Assembly: GCA_030272155.1 (NCBI GenBank)
Contig: CP126191.1
Coordinates: forward strand, 10,376,501 to 10,440,500
Direction of reading: 5' to 3'
Source of the DNA: Tetradesmus obliquus
Taxonomy: Eukaryota > Chlorophyta > Chlorophyceae > Sphaeropleales > Scenedesmaceae
DNA length: 64,000 nucleotides
The first letter of the stretch is position 1. Each line of letters starts with the position of its first letter. A program made the translations under genes and the position numbers. The notes under the pieces are model-generated. The model made no database searches. It was not told the DNA's origin and was given only the letters and a program-made list of their open reading frames with translations. This document shows, one piece after another, positions 46,096-58,526 of this stretch.

Positions 46096-49000
46096 CTAAC
46101 GGGCGGGGCTGGTGCTTGGGCTGGGGCTGGGGTCCACAGGGCTGGGGCTGGGGTCCACAGGGGTGGGGCTGGGGTCCACAGGGCTGGGGCTGGGGTCCAC
46201 AGGGGTGGGGCTGGGGTCCACAGGGCTGGGGCTGGGGTCCACAGGGCTGGGGCTGGGGTCCACAGGGCTAGGGCTGGGGTCCACAGGGCTAGGACTGGGG
46301 TCCACAGGGCTGGGGCTGGGGTCCACAGGGCTAGGGCTGGGGTCGACAGGGCTGGCGCTGGGGTCCACGGGGCTAGGGCTGGGGTCCACCGGGCTGGGGC
46401 TAGGGTCCACCGGGCTGGGGCTAGGGTCCACAGGGCTAGGGCTGGGGTCCACAGGGCTGGGGCTGGGGTCCACCGGGCTAGGGCTGGGGTCCACAGGGCT
46501 GGGGCTGGGGTCCACAGGGCTAGGGCTGGGGTCCACAGGGCTGGGGCTAGGGTCCACAGGGCTAGGGCTGGGGTCCACAGGGCTAGGGCTGGGGTCCACA
46601 GGGCTGGGGCTGGGGTCCACAGGGCTGGGGCTGGGGTCCACAGGGCTAGGGCTGGGGTTCACAGGGCTGGGGCTGGGGTCCACAGGGCTGGGGCTGGGGT
46701 CCACAGGGCTGGGGCTGGTGTCCACAGGGCTGGGGCTGGGGTCCAACGGGCTAGGGCTGGGGTCCACCGGGCTGGGGCTAGGGTCCACAGGGCTGGGGCT
46801 AGGGTCCACAGGGCTAGGGCTGGGGTCCACAGGGCTGGGGCTGGGGTCCACAGGGCTGGGGCTGGGGTCCATAGGGCTAGGGTTGGGGTCCACAGGGCTG
46901 GGGCTGGGGTCCACAGGGCTGGGGCTGGGGTCCACAGGGCTGGGGCTGGGGTCCACAGGGCTGGGGCTGGGGTCCACAGGGCTAGGGCTGGGGTCCACAG
47001 GGCTAGGGCTGGGGTCCACAGGGCTAGGGCTGGGGTCCACAGGACTGGGGCTGGGGTCAGCAGGGCTGGGGCTAGGGTCAGCTGGGCTTGGGCTGGGGTC
47101 CACAGGGCTGGGGCTGGGATCCACAGGGCTGAGGCTGGGGTCAGCTGGGCTTGGGCTGGGGTCAGCGGGGCTGGGGCTGGGGTCAGCTGGGCTGGGGCTG
47201 GGGTCAGCTGGGCTTGGGCTAGGGTCAGCGGGGCTGGGGCTGGGGTCAGCGGGGCTGGGGCTGGGGTCAGCTGGGCTTGGGCTGGGGTCAGCTGGGCTTG
47301 GGCTGGGGTCAGCGGGGCTGGGGCTGGGGTCAGCGGGGCTGGGGCTGGGGTCAGCTGGGCTTGGGCTGGGGTCAGCTGGGCTGGGGTTGGGGTCAGCGGG
47401 GCTGGGGCTGGGGTCAGCGGGGCTGGGGCTGGGGTCAGCTGGGCTGGGGCTGGGATCCACAGGGCTTGGGCTGGAGTCCGCAGGGCTAGGGCTGGGGTCA
47501 GCTGGGCTGGGGCTGGGGTCAGATGGGCTGGGGCTGGGGTCCACGGGGCTGGGGCTGGGATCCGCAGGGCTGGGGCTGAGGTCAACAGCGCCGGCGTTGG
47601 GATCCGCAGGGCTGGGGCTGGGGTCAACGGCGCCGGCGTTGGGATCCGCAGGGCTGGGGCTGGGCTGCACAGGGCTGGGGCTGGGTACCTCAGGGCTTGG
47701 TGATGGCACGGGGGTTGCAGGAAGGCAGCACAGGGCATCGCTGGGCTCATCGGAGCCTAGGACTTTGCTTCCCAGCAGGGTGCCAGCAGAGCAGGTGTGC
47801 TGACCGCAGGTATTGACGATATCGTACTGGATGTCAGCACCTGCGTTGCAGTGTTTAACATGTTAGCTGTGGGCATGATGGTTGAGCTGGCAGGCTTGGG
47901 TTGAAATGCCACGAGCTGCAGAGACGCGTGCAAACAAGGCTGAGACAGCGCAGCAAGCATCACCAAGTCACACCCAGTGCTGCCAGCAGGTGGAAGGCAC
48001 AGCATTTGACTCTGTGGTCTGCTGCTACGTGGTAAACGGTTGCGTATACACTATGCAGCTCAACACGTGTGCATGTGTATAAAAGCAGATCAAGCATCTG
48101 GCTAGAAGCTGCATTGGCAGCCCAGTGAACAAGAACGTGCAAAAGTCGTGTGTGGCTTGTGCGACTGTACATCTTTGTTCTAAAGTTTTCACCTGTCTGT
48201 GCCATGACAATGTCAGACTCGTGCTGTTGGCAGAAGTCACCACACCATGCAAGCTGCGAAGCATTGGCAGTTGGGCTGATAGGTTGCGTCACATTCTGCA
48301 GAAGCTGGTTGACAGTGTCCAGTGCTGCAGCGTCTGTGTCTGCTGTAGTGTTGACAAGCACCTCGTACTTGGCCACAACAGCAAGCAGGCGGCGATTGGG
48401 CTCTGCTGTTGTCACCTGCACGTCAACAATTGATTTCGGCAGTCGTGCTTCAGACAAAGCTGCTAGCTGATGGTAAGGGCAGTTGCCAGCACTTGTGCAT
48501 GTGATTTATTGGCAGTCACAGCCCAACATAACCCTTGGCAATTGCATTTCAGCTGCACATAGTGATTGGTGTAGTCATGAGTACAGTGCCCCTGCCGTAC
48601 AGCAGTAATCAGGACCTTATAGCCATGTAATGTGTTTTACATATCAAGCATGTTTGATGTTGGCTCTGCAATCTGAGGCTGGCAGCTCACGTTAATGCAG
48701 AGGCCCTTCGCAACCAGGATGTTGTCCTGCACGTCAGCTGGTGCCTGGCCCAGCAGGGTGGAGTTGACGCTGTTGACAAGCAGATCGTGCATGGTGTCAT
48801 TGCAGCCACCAGCAGCAGCCACGACAAGCGTGGCCCTGGGCTTTTGCTTGGTCAGGACAGCCGGCTGCAGCAGCAGGAGCGGGCGGCACAGTGTACAGCA
48901 ACATCAGCAACAGCAAGCGGATGTGACGATGCATATAACAGGCAGCCTCCAGTGTTATGGGCAACCACATGATGTGCAGTTTGCAGTGCAAGGCAAGGCA

Positions 49001-49523
49001 GACAGCTACAGTGCCAACACGCAGTCAGTTTGTCAACACGTGCCAAGCCCCTCACCAGCACAGGCGATGGCGAAGGCGATGCAGACGGGGTGGCGTCCTG
49101 CAAGTTGCTTGGGCCGCCGAAGCCAGTGTACTTGATCAAAGTCGCCTTGGCACCCTGAGGGTCGGCGCCGTACCAAATGATGAAGAGCAGGAACAGAGCG
49201 ATGCCAATCAGTGACAGCACAATGCTGGCCTGCCATGCGGTGCGCTCCTGCCTGCTGAGCCTGCGGCGGCCTGTGTGGCCGGCCTTTGCGCCGAGCAGCG
49301 CAGCAGCCCACCAGCAAGGGAAGAACACCCATCCAACACAAAACAGAATGAGGTAGAGGTTTGACTGCAGCCAGGACTGGGAGCCGGCTGCAGCAGCGGG
49401 TGCTGCTCCAGGCGCATAGCGGTCTTCCGGGTTGGCAGCTTGCGCAGCGGGCTTGCGGCGTTGTGCGGCTGGGCCTGTATGGCCTGGAATCTCTACAGTA
49501 ACTCCCTGGCTTGAGGAAGCCAT
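46096..49523 (-). CDS. Short paralogue of giant gene: two-TM, Cys-module, PSPSP-repeat protein
   Basis: Four exons: 49523-49056, 48864-48691, 48415-48193 and 47840-46096, in frame, 869 residues. Residues 1-156 match the giant protein closely: [40 protein letters not shown], the basic [15 protein letters not shown] loop and a second membrane segment. Exons 2-3 form module A ([17 protein letters not shown]...[12 protein letters not shown]; then [14 protein letters not shown]). Exon 3 is 223 nt, the same length as its counterpart, and all phases match. Exon 4 opens with one ACC-type module ([11 protein letters not shown]...DALCC), then runs into 21-bp repeats coding (A/V)DPSPSP and ends at TAG 46098-46096. 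It lacks the EGF-like and sushi-like modules. Probable membrane-anchored hydroxyproline-rich wall protein (inference). Confidence 0.8.
46111..47690. repeat. 21-bp coding minisatellite (about 75 units)
   Basis: Plus-strand unit GGGCTGGGGCTGGGG followed by TCCACA, coding VDPSPSP on the minus strand. Two blocks: mainly ADPSPSP units (about 47050-47570, N-terminal in the protein) and mainly VDPSPSP units (about 46111-47050). Every pair of units gives four G-runs with loops of 2, 2 and 6 bases, the canonical G-quadruplex pattern, on the transcribed (template) strand. Confidence 0.95.
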
Positions 49524-50924
49524 GTTCACACAGTCGACCTGGTTGTCGCTGCAACTGTAATGGACTGAACCTGCAGGCAGGCAGCAATGTGCACGGCAGT
49601 GAGTTATAGGGACTGTAGGGGGACATGCCAGAACAAGTCTTTACTTCACACAATCATACAGGCTGCAGCTGTACAGTGGCGTAAGGCAACAGCCGTTTGC
49701 CGAGCTGGACTTCTGCTTGTTGCTGCTGCACAAAATGCATGTCAGATTGGGCGGGGACAGCTGCCAGGTAAGACATTCGTGCAGACATTTTAGATGGCTC
49801 GAAACGAAACTACTGTCAGGCTGCTAATATGATTTGCTAAGCAGGTAGGTGTCAGCTGCTGCACATGCCTTTGACCTCTGCATTACCTGAAGTGACGCAC
49901 AGGCTCCGAGCAGCTCAATGCTGCTAGAGGGCTCGAACTGCATAAGCAGACAATTCGTTGTTCTATTTTATTTGAAGTAAGCATAGTCAAAGGGAGACGA
50001 CGTGAGCACGCAGCAAGTTGCTGCGAGCCCGCCACTTGCTGCCTGTGACCTCTGCTATCGTTGCCAGTGTTAAGCTAGCTTGACAACCCATGCCACGACA
50101 TTGGTGCATTCAGCGTGACGTTTAAAAGCGTCTACGCTGTTGAGTGCAAGCAAGTGCCCTCTTGGTCAAGCTAGTTCGGGTGTCTTACTATCTGCTCACC
50201 TGATAGTCCAAGCTTCTACAGTGTTGCAGTGACATGCATGCTTGACTGTTTGCGTTCCAAAATTATACAGCAGCGCCGGAAGTGCGTTGTGTCACATGGG
50301 TCTTTGCGTCTTTACGTCAGGCCCTTGACGCAGGTGTTTCACATCAATTACAGCACCAACGCCTCATGCGACGACACAAAAGCGTTCCGATACATTATTT
50401 GGTTTTGATGTTCGCATCTACAGCCGTGCCAACAGGATGACTTTCAAGGGAACGCCTTTCAGGCAAGACCCTTGAGAGGGACAGCTGTGCCATGTGAGCA
50501 GGCAGCTGTGCGATGTGAGCAGGCAGCCATACGTGAGCACTCTACCGTGGTGTATGCGTGAACAGAGGGATTGCATAGCTTTGCACGAGTTATGTGGATT
50601 GTGCCACACACAACGCACCAGCGCAGCAGCGAAAGATTCAATGATCCGTTACCACATGAAATGACGAAGTTCCCAAAAAGAGGTAACAAATGCATGAACA
50701 AGCTGGTGGCTCAACAACTGCAAATGCCGACCGGCAGTCTGACTGCGGTCTGCAGCTGACAACCAGCCCACCAGCATATGCCAGCAGTTGCAAAAGACAA
50801 CCATGTACAAGGTAAAGCAAAACCAAATGATGTGTTTGCATTCATTCTACGGTACAATGCACTGCCTGTTGCTGCATCACAGCTTGAACACATCTGCCGC
50901 ATTGCGCGTCTCCGCACCAGATGC
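49524..50924. other. Intergenic: short-paralogue promoter side and transporter 3' UTR side
   Basis: No credible exon. Two near-identical tgtgcgatgtgagcaggcag / tgtgccatgtgagcaggcag stretches lie at about 50486-50525. Confidence 0.45.
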
Positions 50925-53900
50925 TCAAAGCAGCGGCTGCAGCAACTGCCGATATACCTGCATCAGCGCAGGGCCCTCGCTGGACTTGTCATCTGCGCTG
51001 GGAAATATGTAATCCCAAAGATTGTCCACAATGCTGTTTGCAAACAGCCCCACACCCAACACGATGACAAACACAGCTGTAGCCTGCCGCAGCAGCTTGA
51101 CAGCAGCCGGACGCGGCTTACTGCTTGTTGCCGCACCACCTACAGACGCACTGAGCAATGGCACGCGTGCGCTGTCTACCCGCCCAGCAGCTGCAGCAGA
51201 TGCTGCAGTAGCTGCTTTGGATTCTATTCGGTCCACTGCCAGAATCACTAAGCCAGGCACAATGAATGCCTGCACGGTGCTGGCAGTTGCACCTATCAGC
51301 GCCAGGGCACCCCAAATGGATGGCAAATAGCACGCTATAGCAAAAACGCTGCCAACCAGCAGCACCGTCAGTGTTTGCCAATGCTGCTGCACTGCGCGCT
51401 GCCCACCTGGCAGCATCAAATCACCGATGCACTGCCGCAGAGGGTAGCACAGCAGCACATATGAGCCAATGATCGACAGCAGGTACCCCACACGCACCGC
51501 AAACGACATCACAACAGCAGCAGCTGGCCCAATCAGTGGCCCCATGGCTGCCACAGTGATGTTTGCAAGCACATCTGCATCTAGTGCGTCCCCGAATACA
51601 AGGCCGGCACAAATAGTCACTGTGAAGTACAGCACGTTGCAGACACACAGCGCTGTCGCAACCAGCCGCTGCATGCGAGCCACACTGTAAGGCTTCAGCA
51701 GTGGCAGCAGCGGGTGCAGCGACTGGTGACAGACATTGCAGTTAAGCAGCACAGGCACGATGCTTGCCAGCGCAATTGCAACAACCACAGGCGACGACCC
51801 CAGCTGCGACAAGTCGGGCAGCAGCTGCGGCGGCTTGATCTGGCCTAGCGCAGCCGCCCTGCCTGCCAGTGCAAGCATTAGTGCAGCAAACAGCCCGTTG
51901 CTGGCCACGCCAATGATGTTCACCACAGCAAGCTTCTCCATGCTGCGCATGCTGGCCAGAGGCAGCAGCACCAGCAGGCTTAGCATGCCTAGCACAAAAG
52001 GCCGCCCCAGCCACCAGCAGGAGGTTGGGTCTGGCGCCGCCCCCAGCATGCGCAGCAGCTCCGGCAGCAGGCCAGCGTATTCTGGCGCCGTGCCAAGCAG
52101 CAGGTCGCCAAACACCACCACAAACACACTGCAGGAGCAGCGGGCAGAGCGAGAGCAGGGCACGGGTGGGACAGAGCATTGGGGGTGTCAGCAGGAGAAC
52201 GCAATCACAGCCAGAGTGCATGGTCTGCTGCATGGTTGTGACTGGCTGGGCGCTATGTGCCGCTTGTGGTTCAAGCCCTGCATGCGATGCCAGTGTTGCT
52301 GCAGCCTCCCTGCAGAGCTGCAGGTCATATGCACAGCCAGCTGCGTGTGCTCAGCCAAGTCATGCATGGTGCATCTCAAGACGGCAGCCCTGATAGGCAG
52401 AACTGCTTTGTCAAACTGCGCACCCCACCAACGCATGCTGATGCTGCCACCTACTGCTGGCCCCAGTCGCCTCACTCACACATTCATGACGTAGCAGTTG
52501 GCCAGCACCGCCAGCTGCAGCGAATATTCTGCGGCGCCGCCAACCGTCTTGCGCACCAGCGCGCCATAGCTGCCACCCGCCTGCGTGGCTGCTGTGGCAC
52601 TAATCAACCCTGCCAGTGTGAAGAAGGTGAGGCAGGCCATCAGCGCCATGATGGCCAGGCCTGGCAGCAGCCCAAGCAGGTTGAAGGCCCGCGGGATAGC
52701 CATCATGCCAGCGCCCTGCAGCAGCAGCGCATGCATACATGTGTACAGCATGTATGCAGCGCTTTGTTCTGCTGAAGGGACAAACGCCCGTGCTGCAGCT
52801 TAGAGGGGTAGTAATATAGGCCCTGCGCACTTCTCCTCACCATGACTTGCGAGGTTGCCCCTGGTGCAGCACCACCGCGCCAGCAAGCTGCAAGCCCGCT
52901 GCCTGCCATACACACTGTTCTGCGGCTTTCCAGCAACTGCATCACCTGCTGCGCATCGCTCAAGCTACGTGCAACAACCAGCCAGAGCAGCAGAGCACTG
53001 CAGGTGCCTATGCACAGCTGCTGCGGCCGCTCACCATGATGACTTTGCTGAGGTTAAAGGTGCACGGCCAGAAGGTGTCCTGCTGGGCGCTCTCTGGCGT
53101 GTAGCGGCCGCCAGTGTAGTTCTGCGGCATGCAGCAGCAGCAGCGATTCCAAAACGCGTCAGCGCAGCTGGAACGCGTATGCTTGCACACCTGGGCAGGA
53201 GGATGCGCAGCTGCTGTAGCTGCCCTGCAGGCCAGATAGATGACAGCAGCTGCGCAGTAGACCACATGAGAGCAGATGAATGCCACCGGACACATCACAG
53301 CATGCAACCCACACTAGGGCACGCTGCATTGGGCCAGCCTGGCTGTGCCCCTCCCTTGTCAGCCTGCCCAGCATGCCATATACACACCAATTTCCACTTG
53401 GCGCGCTCCGCGGCCCTCTTGCGTGTCAAAACCACAGCATCAAATTTGCAATCGCAGGTGTGCATGCTGCTGCTGCTGCCGCCTTCTTCTTCTTCTCCCT
53501 GGCATGCCGACTCGGCTAGATAGATCTTCAGGCCGACGTTGCACTGGCAACCAAAACTTCTACATAGCATGCACAGTGCTGCAGCTTGCCAGCAGCATTG
53601 CCAGCAGCTCTCTCTTACCTCAACAGCCACCAGTGCTCCTCCAGACTGCTCCACATCCAGCAGGTCTATCTGTGAGGACTCTTCTACTGAATTACGCGTT
53701 CCTGCAAGCTCCCTTACACGGCCGCTTTGAAGCTGGGCGCTGCTGTCGCCATCGCCACTGGCATACATGCTTTGCATGCTGCCTGGCAGTACACGGCTGG
53801 CCTGCCTGCTGACCACGCGTGAAGGCGGTGTGCTGGGGGGTGGCGTTGCTGATGACGCCCTGGTGGCAAAAGCAGCAGCTGCTGGTGTCACGTAGAAGCT

Positions 53901-54026
53901 TGATGCAAGGGGCAGGCTGTCTGCAGTGATCGTTGATGGAATATTTTGCTCCTCTAGTTGAGTTTGGCCGTCCTGGGTTGGCTGGCTTTGGCTGGGCACG
54001 TCTGCAGTGGGGTGCTCCAAGGACAT
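50925..54026 (-). CDS. AVT/SLC38-like amino-acid transporter
   Basis: Four exons: 54026-53619, 53121-53035, 52715-52480 and 52128-50925, in frame, 644 residues, TGA at 50927-50925. Residues 1-140 are Ser/Pro/Thr-rich and probably a cytosolic tail. The Aa_trans (PF01490) fold starts at about residue 150: FWPCTFNLSKVIM, then, across intron 2, GAGMMAIPRAFNLLGLLPG, the signature of helix 1. About ten further hydrophobic helices follow, including YVMNVVFVVVFGDLLLG, MEKLAVVNIIGVASNGLF, ASIVPVLLNCNVCHQSLHPL and GYLLSIIGSYVLLCYPL. The family (plant AVT6, animal SLC38) moves neutral or acidic amino acids across plasma or vacuolar membranes with H+ or Na+; substrate and membrane cannot be read from sequence. 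The join of exon 1 to exon 2 is by phase only; an extra exon in between is possible. Confidence 0.82.
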
Positions 54027-56081
54027 GGACTCCCTGCCAGCTTAGCTACAGTGTTCACCTTGCTGCACCGAGACTTCCTGCCTGACAAAGCTGCATTAAT
54101 TTAGTATAACAATTCAACGATTCTCGCTTAATGAAGTGAACCAGCAGGTCTGAAGCAGGCAGAATTCACGGGTGACGGAAACGTGAAAGCCGATCCAGGT
54201 TCCCGGCGTCGGTATGAGGTTGATGCAGCGGATCGATATCAATTGGTATGCTACCCCCCATGCAGCTGTGTTGAAGCTGTCTAGTGACTGTTTTTGGCTT
54301 ACAGCTCAGCACGGCACGTAAACTGCAGCCTGCGGGAGCCTTTACGCAACGATGTAAGCATCACTAGTACAGAGGTTATTGCATGATACCGCTTTGTGCC
54401 ACGAGGGCTTTGAACAGGACCTGAACACAACCTCACCCTAGTCAGCTGTCGGCCTTGTCATTTGTTGATGCATGCTAGTGATGTCGTTGGCTGGGAGTCA
54501 CATGGCTGGTTCTATTGTATGTTTTATCGGAGTGCTTGCCGGGTGCTGAGCTTCCAGTCCTGCAAGGACACAGTGCCAAGTCACACTCCCAATCATTGGA
54601 TCCATTTCACGAACTTCACACTGCCAATCCAGTGCCTGTATGCAAGCTGCTCTGATTTAACTCACGACAAGCACGAGCTACAAGCCATTTATTGCATATG
54701 CTTGCGGAGCACCCTCCGATGCAAGGAGGCAGAAACCGCGGGTGCGCGCAGCTGCTGCACCTGGTGACGACTTTACAAGTGCACATGATTTGTCCCCGAT
54801 AGCTACATACGATCAAGCAGGTGCTCCGCTCACAAGCACCGTCGAATGTGGGATAAGCCAGCCTGGCACGGCTGTAGCCATGGCAGTGCCATTATTGCAC
54901 AGGACGCATGCAATCGACGCCAAGCACTCGCCGCTAAAGTGGCCTGGCAGGTCGCTGTGTTGGGTGCAGTGACTGCATGCAGTGCACACGACCCCTCTCT
55001 CCTTCCCCTCGACTCCGGAATGGGGAAGGTCATCGCTGATGAGAGTTCTGATGAGCGACCAATGAGTGAGCGTGCAGCTTGTGCGTGTTTTGTCCTGCGA
55101 GTGTCATCCCTGGAGCCTACACCACGGTCTACCTGGCACTACTTCAAGGGGATGCGCTACGCGCAGATGGCAGCCCTGCCCGGGCGTGCTCATCTGACGC
55201 TGCCGCTGCCCTTTAAACCTTCTTTGCGCCTACAGGTGAGGACTTCGCATGATGCTATGATGCCATGATGCTGGACAGACGTGCCTGCGTGGACAGCCCA
55301 CTTGGAGCGCCAGGAGCCTTCGGGCAGGGGGGCTTCTGGACCAGCATTGCTTGCAGGTGAACGGTTGTGCATTTACCATGCCTAATTCTGTCATATTGCA
55401 GCTGCTGGTGCAAAAGGCCAAAATACTTGAAGTGGCCGTTGCATGACTTGATCTACACAAGCAGTTCAAGTGCTCAACAGCACACCGAGTGCCTCCTGGC
55501 CACGTTTGCCAGCCATCCCCGCGGCACTGCAGACTGCAGCTGTTAGTTACAGCTGAAACCTGCCGGAGCTGAACAATGGCTGGTTTTAAATGCATCTTGA
55601 GGGCAACCCCAAGCAGAAGCGTCTCCTTTGTTTGCCTGTTCCTGCTCCAATTCAACAAGCGCATCACACCACACACCTGCTGTCTACTGCTTGCTGCTTG
55701 ATCAACAAGAGCACCATGGCCATGGCACAGGTGAGCCTGACTTCCGCAAATGTACGTGTATGATAATTTGTGCCCAATGCACTAGTATACGCTTGACGTG
55801 GCAGCTCGTTGCGTGTCACGTCGATGCTGGTGGGCCACACGCGCGAGACGACCTTGCAAGCAGCTACGACACCCTCATCTGCAACCAATCTTGATCAGCA
55901 ATCATGAAAGGACAATCTTCAGCTATAGACGCTGATGGGCATTGATCTGTGCTGCCAACGGCCTTGGCAGTACTGCTGCTGCTGCTCCTGGTTCCGGCTG
56001 CCAAAGGGTCCTTGATTTCAACCGCATACGCAATGGAGAAACGCATTTATCATCTTCCATCAGCACCACATCATTGCAGGG
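54027..56081. other. Divergent intergenic region, transporter and cyclophilin
   Basis: It lies between two divergently starting genes. Two plus-strand items may be exon-like: an open stretch 55020-55235 (ATG at 55020, donor CTACAG|GTGAGG) coding an unassigned peptide, and ACCATGGCCATGGCACAG|GTGAGC at about 55713-55736. Neither joins in frame to the cyclophilin model. Confidence 0.4.
55020..55235 (+). CDS. Possible first exon of unassigned gene
   Basis: A 72-codon ATG-initiated stretch (MGKVIADESSDERP...WHYFKGMRYAQM) ends at a good donor (CTACAG|GTGAGG). I found no downstream exon with a matching phase and no family motif. It may be a chance open frame. Confidence 0.15.
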
Positions 56082-57141
56082 ATGCACCTTACGCCAGTGC
56101 ACGCTATGCTGCGCTTGTGCACAATGCAGATGCAGCGCTCCGTGCTGCGCAGCAGCGTGCGCGTAAACAGGGCAGCAGCTGGCAGGGCCTTCGCGCCTGT
56201 GAGGTGCATGGCGGCCGCCCCTTCCCACAACCCAACTGCTGTCACCAAGAAGGTGTACTTTGACATCTCCATTGGTGGCCAGCCTGAGGGTGAGCCGCTT
56301 GCAGGAACAATTGCCTTGCAGGAGGATGCTTGCAGCCACAGCAGTGCCAGAGGCAGCAAAAGCAGCACAGCAGCTGATAGGTGCTGTCTGCTGTACCCAT
56401 TACCGTCTTTCTGGCTCAGCAGCAGTGTGCACGCCCTGCCCCGCCCCGCACTTCTGCACTCCGGAGTTACACCTAACCATCTGAGACTGCAAACGCCTTG
56501 TGGCTTCTGCCTTGCTGCTGCTGTTGTTTTACAGGCCGTGTGGTGATTGGCCTGTACGGTGACGACGTGCCTAAGACTGCCGAGGTGTGAATGCACGCTG
56601 GAACGCGCCAGAAAGCAAAGCAGTGCATATTTGTACAGCAAGAACAAATGCAGCGCTTCAGTGAGGCGAAGTGCTTTCTCAACTTGCAGCCCAGAAGCAG
56701 CTCACAAACAGCACAGATAGACCACCGTCTAGTACAATGTAACAACTTCACCACAGCAGCCAGGTTCAAATACTTGTTTTGACTTCACTAGCCCAAACTG
56801 AGTACATTGCTGCTGTGTGCATTTCCTTGCTGCAGAACTTCCGCGCACTGTGCACCGGTGAGCGAGATGGTTTGCGCAGCACCTGGGTTGAATGATGCTT
56901 GTCTACATGGCAGAGCAGGCTGATTATGCTTTATTATCCAGCTGTTGACAAATCATGGCAGGCGCGCAAGCATTCAACACGCAATAATCGTCACCTGGAG
57001 CAGGGCTGCAAGTTTGCTGCCAGTGCTTCGCCATGACTATATCGCGCTGTAAGCTACTGGCCTGCAGCTGCTGGCGGCCCCTCACCACAGTGACAAGCAA
57101 GATGGCTGGCATGCTAATGTTGGCTGTGCTGCCTGCCCACC

Positions 57142-57193
<52 letters not shown>

Positions 57194-58526
57194 CAGGCGA
57201 GAAGGGCTTTGGCTTCAAGGGCTCAAACTTCCACCGCGTCATCAAGGACTTCATGATCCAGGGTGAGCGGGCATCAGCAGCAGCAGCAGCAGCAGCAGCA
57301 CAGCGGCGTTTGGGACTGACATAAAAGAGATTCAGTGCCAGCAGTGGTGGCAGTCGCTTGAGCCGCAAGTGTGCCAGAAGAGGCTTGCATACCAGACTGC
57401 AGAGCATGCTGTGTCTTCCTTTGCACGTTAGCAATTTGATTCACATCAGCATGACCAGAGTGATGCTGTTGTGGCCGTTGAACAGGTGGTGACTTCACTG
57501 CTGGCAACGGCACCGGTGGCAAGTCCATCTACGGTGCGAAGTTCCCTGATGAGAACTTCAAGTTCAAGCACACCGGCCCAGGCATCCTGTCCATGGCCAA
57601 CGCAGGTGCGGCGGCGGGAACTTTGGTGTGAAGCGGGGTATGAATCTCATTGTGAACTTGGATGAGTGCATACCAACTTTTCCTGCAGTGCCCAACACAA
57701 CATACAGCACTCTGGCCCATGCATTGTGTGTGTTAACCTGAAATTCAGTGGTGCGTTTTCTGTTGCACTGGATCAAACTGTGTTGGATGAATGTGGGCAC
57801 CGGCTGCAATATAACAGAGTAGAATCAAAGGGTTGGTGTAAGTGGATTGCAGCTGCATGTTCGCCACTGGCACACAACATGCCGTGTGCCGGTCCCACAC
57901 ACGGCTGCTACCCGCTGGCGTTTTTGAGCGCTCACACGTGCCTTCTCTGCCGGGCTTCTTACCCAACTTGTCCCTGCAGGCCCCAACACCAACGGCAGCC
58001 AGTTCTTCCTGTGCACTGTGCCCACCCCATGGCTGGACGGCAGGCACGTGGTGTTTGGAGAGGTGCGGGCTGCGCGTGCTGCAGCTGCTGACCATGAACA
58101 ACACAGTCACTCAGCTGGTAGTGGCCCATCAGCACCGCTTTGCTGCAGGGCTGCAGCTACAGTTATAAAAATACCTGCGGTGCTTGTACCCCTGCTGTCA
58201 ACAACTGCTGCTGTGTTGCCTCAGCACGGCATGCTTGCATTCCACAAATGCCGCCCTTGCAACGCAGCGTGCCGACTAACAAGTCAAGGTACCTCTGTCA
58301 TCATTTCCGTAACAGCAAAGCCACTGCAATGTCGCCAGCGTTTGTCTGCCTGTAGCGTGCGCCGAAAGACTGTCCTACTCAGATAGTGCCGCTGCAAAAA
58401 TGTGACTCTGCTGCCGTGCAGGTTGTGGAGGGCTATGATGTGGTGGCCAAGGTGGAGGGCCAGAAGGTGGGAGCCATGGACAGGCCCGCGCAGCAGTGCC
58501 AGATCGCAGACTCCGGCGAGCTGTGA
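56082..58526 (+). CDS. Chloroplast cyclophilin (peptidyl-prolyl cis-trans isomerase)
   Basis: Seven exons: 56082-56289, 56535-56584, 56836-56857, 57197-57262, 57486-57605, 57980-58062 and 58422-58526, all in frame, 217 residues. Residues 1 to about 45 form an Arg/Ser/Ala-rich transit peptide ([20 protein letters not shown], then C-MAAAP); 56106 is an alternative start. The cyclophilin domain is complete: [16 protein letters not shown] (catalytic Arg), [14 protein letters not shown], and [12 protein letters not shown] with the Trp needed for cyclosporin binding. The C-terminal [10 protein letters not shown] is close to plant stromal CYP20-3/ROC4. It catalyses proline isomerisation and is expected in the stroma. 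Exon 3 is a 22-nt microexon (NFRALCTG). The intron before exon 4 ends in a long CTG run. Confidence 0.93.
57142..57196 (+). repeat. CTG run forming the intron 3 polypyrimidine tract
   Basis: Seventeen or so CTG/TTG units end directly in the CAG acceptor of cyclophilin exon 4. The repeat itself supplies the 3' splice-site context. Confidence 0.85.

Noticed and set aside
46112-47803. Plus-strand Gly-Leu-rich frame opposite the short paralogue.
   Set aside because: It mirrors the 21-bp repeat and has no exon context; the minus frame links to the conserved head.
55713-55736. ACCATGGCCATGGCACAG followed by GTGAGC as a first cyclophilin exon.
   Set aside because: Its phase does not match any acceptor leading into the cyclophilin frame, and the transit peptide is complete in the exon from 56082.
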